Position numbers and translations under genes: made by a program
In this document: one piece after another, positions 7,455 to 8,441 of the stretch
How positions within the stretch are numbered: position 1 is the first letter of the stretch
Layout: each line of letters starts with the position of its first letter
From: an uncultured Synechococcus sp.
GTDB lineage: Bacteria > Cyanobacteriota > Cyanobacteriia > PCC-6307 > Cyanobiaceae
Direction: 5' to 3'
Assembly: GCA_913050105.1 (NCBI GenBank)
Contig: CAJWZN010000054.1
Location: 1-8,441 of the forward strand
Length of the DNA stretch: 8,441 bases
The notes under the pieces: generated by a model
What the model was told of the DNA's origin: nothing
What the model saw: the letters and a program-made list of their open reading frames with translations, nothing else
Databases searched by the model: none

Positions 7455-7543
7455 AACAGGGGTCGGAACACTCAGTGAAAGGCTAAGGAGAGGAACCGGC
7501 AGGAATCCAGTTCCCGTATCAATCTTTCGGACAGCCGACACGT
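7455..7543. promoter_or_regulatory. Divergent spacer between acs and the HAD phosphatase gene
   Basis: This 89-base stretch lies between the preferred acs GTG and the most upstream start of the HAD gene, so it should carry both promoters. It contains an inverted repeat GGAAC (7492-7496) and GTTCC (7510-7514) with a 13-base loop, which could be an operator or chance. I find no convincing -35/-10 pair on either strand. If acs began at the GTG at 7541 this would be coding; I consider that less likely. Confidence 0.35.
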
Positions 7544-8233
7544 TTGACTGGCATCAATCCACCGGTGATCGCCTTGAACGCGTCGCCCGCAGCCTGCCTC
7601 TTCGATCTGGATGGACTGCTGCTCGACACCGAGCCCTTGCATGGACGGGGCTGGGCTGAAGCGGCAGCACGGTTCGGCGCACAACTCAGCCAAAAACAGC
7701 TGTTGGACCTGCGGGGGCGCCGTCGTCACGACTGTGCCGAGCAGGTGGACGCCTGGTTGCCCCAAGCCGTCGGCAAGGAAGCTTTGCTTGCCGTCCAGCA
7801 GCCCATTGTGCGGGCACTTCTGCCCAAAGCCCAGGCGATGCCCCATGCGGAGACCCTGGTAGAGCACTGCGCAGCCTGCGGCGTTCCCATGGCACTCGTG
7901 ACCAGCAGCAGCCGGGAGGCCGTGGCGTTCAAAGCCGCTCCCCATCCCTGGCTGGAACGCATTCACCAGCGCATCTATGGCGACGACCCCGATCTCAAGG
8001 CTGGTAAGCCCGATCCGGCTCCATTTCTCCTGGCTGCCGCAAGGCTGGGCGTCTCAGCTCAGGACTGCTGGGCAATGGAAGACTCCCAGGCTGGCACCGC
8101 CTCTGCGCTGGCGGCAGGGTGCAGGGTGTGGGTCGTGGGCGGCACGCTCTCAGACAATGAAGTCAGCAGGAATCCAAGCCACGTGAGCGACTTGGGACAC
8201 GTGCTGGCCTGCCTGATCAGTAGAGACGGCTGA
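7544..8233 (+). CDS. HAD-superfamily hydrolase, subfamily IA (beta-PGM/phosphatase-like)
   Basis: This is a small-molecule phosphatase or phosphomutase of the haloacid dehalogenase superfamily; the substrate cannot be read from the sequence. All four HAD motifs are present in the 229-residue product. Motif I is FDLDGLLLDT with nucleophile Asp21 and general acid Asp23. Motif II is VTSSS with Thr120-Ser121. Motif III is Lys155 in GKPDP. Motif IV is Glu179-Asp180 in MEDSQAG. A helical cap of about 75 residues after motif I, starting TEPLHGRGWAEA, fits subfamily IA enzymes such as beta-phosphoglucomutase and sugar-phosphate phosphatases. Start choice is uncertain: TTG at 7544 gives the longest form, GTG at 7565 removes 7 residues, and both lack a clear Shine-Dalgarno. 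It diverges from acs, and its last 17 bases overlap the convergent polyprenyl synthase gene. Confidence 0.85.
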   Translation: MTGINPPVIALNASPAACLFDLDGLLLDTEPLHGRGWAEAAARFGAQLSQKQLLDLRGRRRHDCAEQVDAWLPQAVGKEALLAVQQPIVRALLPKAQAMPHAETLVEHCAACGVPMALVTSSSREAVAFKAAPHPWLERIHQRIYGDDPDLKAGKPDPAPFLLAAARLGVSAQDCWAMEDSQAGTASALAAGCRVWVVGGTLSDNEVSRNPSHVSDLGHVLACLISRDG

Positions 8234-8441
8234 GCACGAAATCAGGAAGTTCAAGCAGAGCCGTTTTGCTGGGGGAATCCGAGAGCCAGGAAATCGCTTC
8301 ACGAGACTCACGGGCAAAGGTTTCTGCCAATTCGCGCGCGCGTGGAATGGCTTGAGAGGAGCGCACCATGTCGAGGGCTTGGCCCAGGTCACCGTCCTGA
8401 CTGAACTCCCGCGCAATCAGAGGCTGGAGACCGGAGTGCTC
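8217..8441 (-). CDS. sds: Polyprenyl (probably solanesyl) diphosphate synthase, C-terminal part
   Basis: This partial gene continues past the right edge; only the last 74 residues and the TGA at 8217-8219 are visible. The segment DLGQALDMVRSSQAIPRARELAETFA (split here: helix at residues 18-43 counted from the window edge) has the alternating helix pattern of the C-terminus of long-chain trans-prenyl synthases. The final LPDFVLSRLY resembles what I recall of the end of cyanobacterial solanesyl diphosphate synthases. Those enzymes make the C45 side chain of plastoquinone from isopentenyl diphosphate. The diagnostic aspartate-rich DDxxD motifs lie outside the window, so chain length and exact identity are inferred. 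The gene is convergent with the HAD phosphatase and overlaps it by 17 bases. Confidence 0.72.
   Translation of the reverse strand, partial: EHSGLQPLIAREFSQDGDLGQALDMVRSSQAIPRARELAETFARESREAISWLSDSPSKTALLELPDFVLSRLY

Noticed and set aside
6303..7478. Long plus-strand open frames opposite acs
   Set aside because: They lie antisense to a well-conserved enzyme, have no recognisable domains and are expected by chance in GC-rich coding DNA.
7455..7541. N-terminal extension of acs to a GTG at 7541
   Set aside because: The extra 29 residues fall outside the conserved Acs N-terminus and would leave only two bases before the HAD gene. GTG 7454 gives a normal-length enzyme.
1..8441. Search for CRISPR arrays, insertion sequences, phage genes, toxin-antitoxin or defence loci
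   Set aside because: No repeat-spacer pattern, terminal inverted repeats, transposase or defence domain was seen; nearly all the DNA is taken by core metabolic genes.

Overview
The window reads as a gene-dense chromosomal core segment of a picocyanobacterium, most likely a marine Synechococcus or a close Cyanobium-type relative. The main support is a Psb32 photosystem II maintenance protein with a thylakoid-lumen-type signal peptide, together with the C-terminus of a cyanobacterial-looking solanesyl diphosphate synthase (plastoquinone side chain). By eye the G+C is moderately high, spacers are very short, and I found no exact copy of the HIP1 octamer (GCGATCGC) that is frequent in many other cyanobacteria. 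The genus is an inference; no rRNA or other marker gene is present.

Layout, left to right. Positions 1-206 hold no gene I can identify. On the minus strand are purK (207-1367, purine synthesis) and, 56 bases upstream of it, a lone MalF/UgpA-type sugar ABC transporter permease (1424-2296). aroB (2377-3492, plus, shikimate pathway) diverges from the permease and converges on a MidA/NDUFAF7-type methyltransferase (3464-4642, minus). psb32 (4674-5480, plus) diverges from that gene and converges on acs, acetyl-CoA synthetase (5481-7454, minus). A HAD-family phosphatase (7544-8233, plus) diverges from acs and converges on the 3' end of a polyprenyl (solanesyl) diphosphate synthase (8217 to the window edge, minus).

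From purK rightward the genes alternate strand almost one by one, so only the permease-purK pair could form an operon. Every convergent pair overlaps or abuts (29, 0 and 17 bases), and every divergent pair is separated by at most about 90 bases. Terminators and promoters must therefore lie partly inside neighbouring genes. The functions are housekeeping and not one pathway: purine and aromatic precursor synthesis, acetate activation, photosystem II upkeep, quinone tail synthesis, and a possible respiratory or NDH complex assembly factor.

I see no mobile element, CRISPR array, tRNA, rRNA, phage gene or defence system, and no convincing new multi-gene system. The points worth a second look are the strand architecture, the overlapping divergent start codons at 4672-4677, the transporter permease with no partners in the window, a possible hairpin just ahead of purK, and an altered conserved motif in the methyltransferase.
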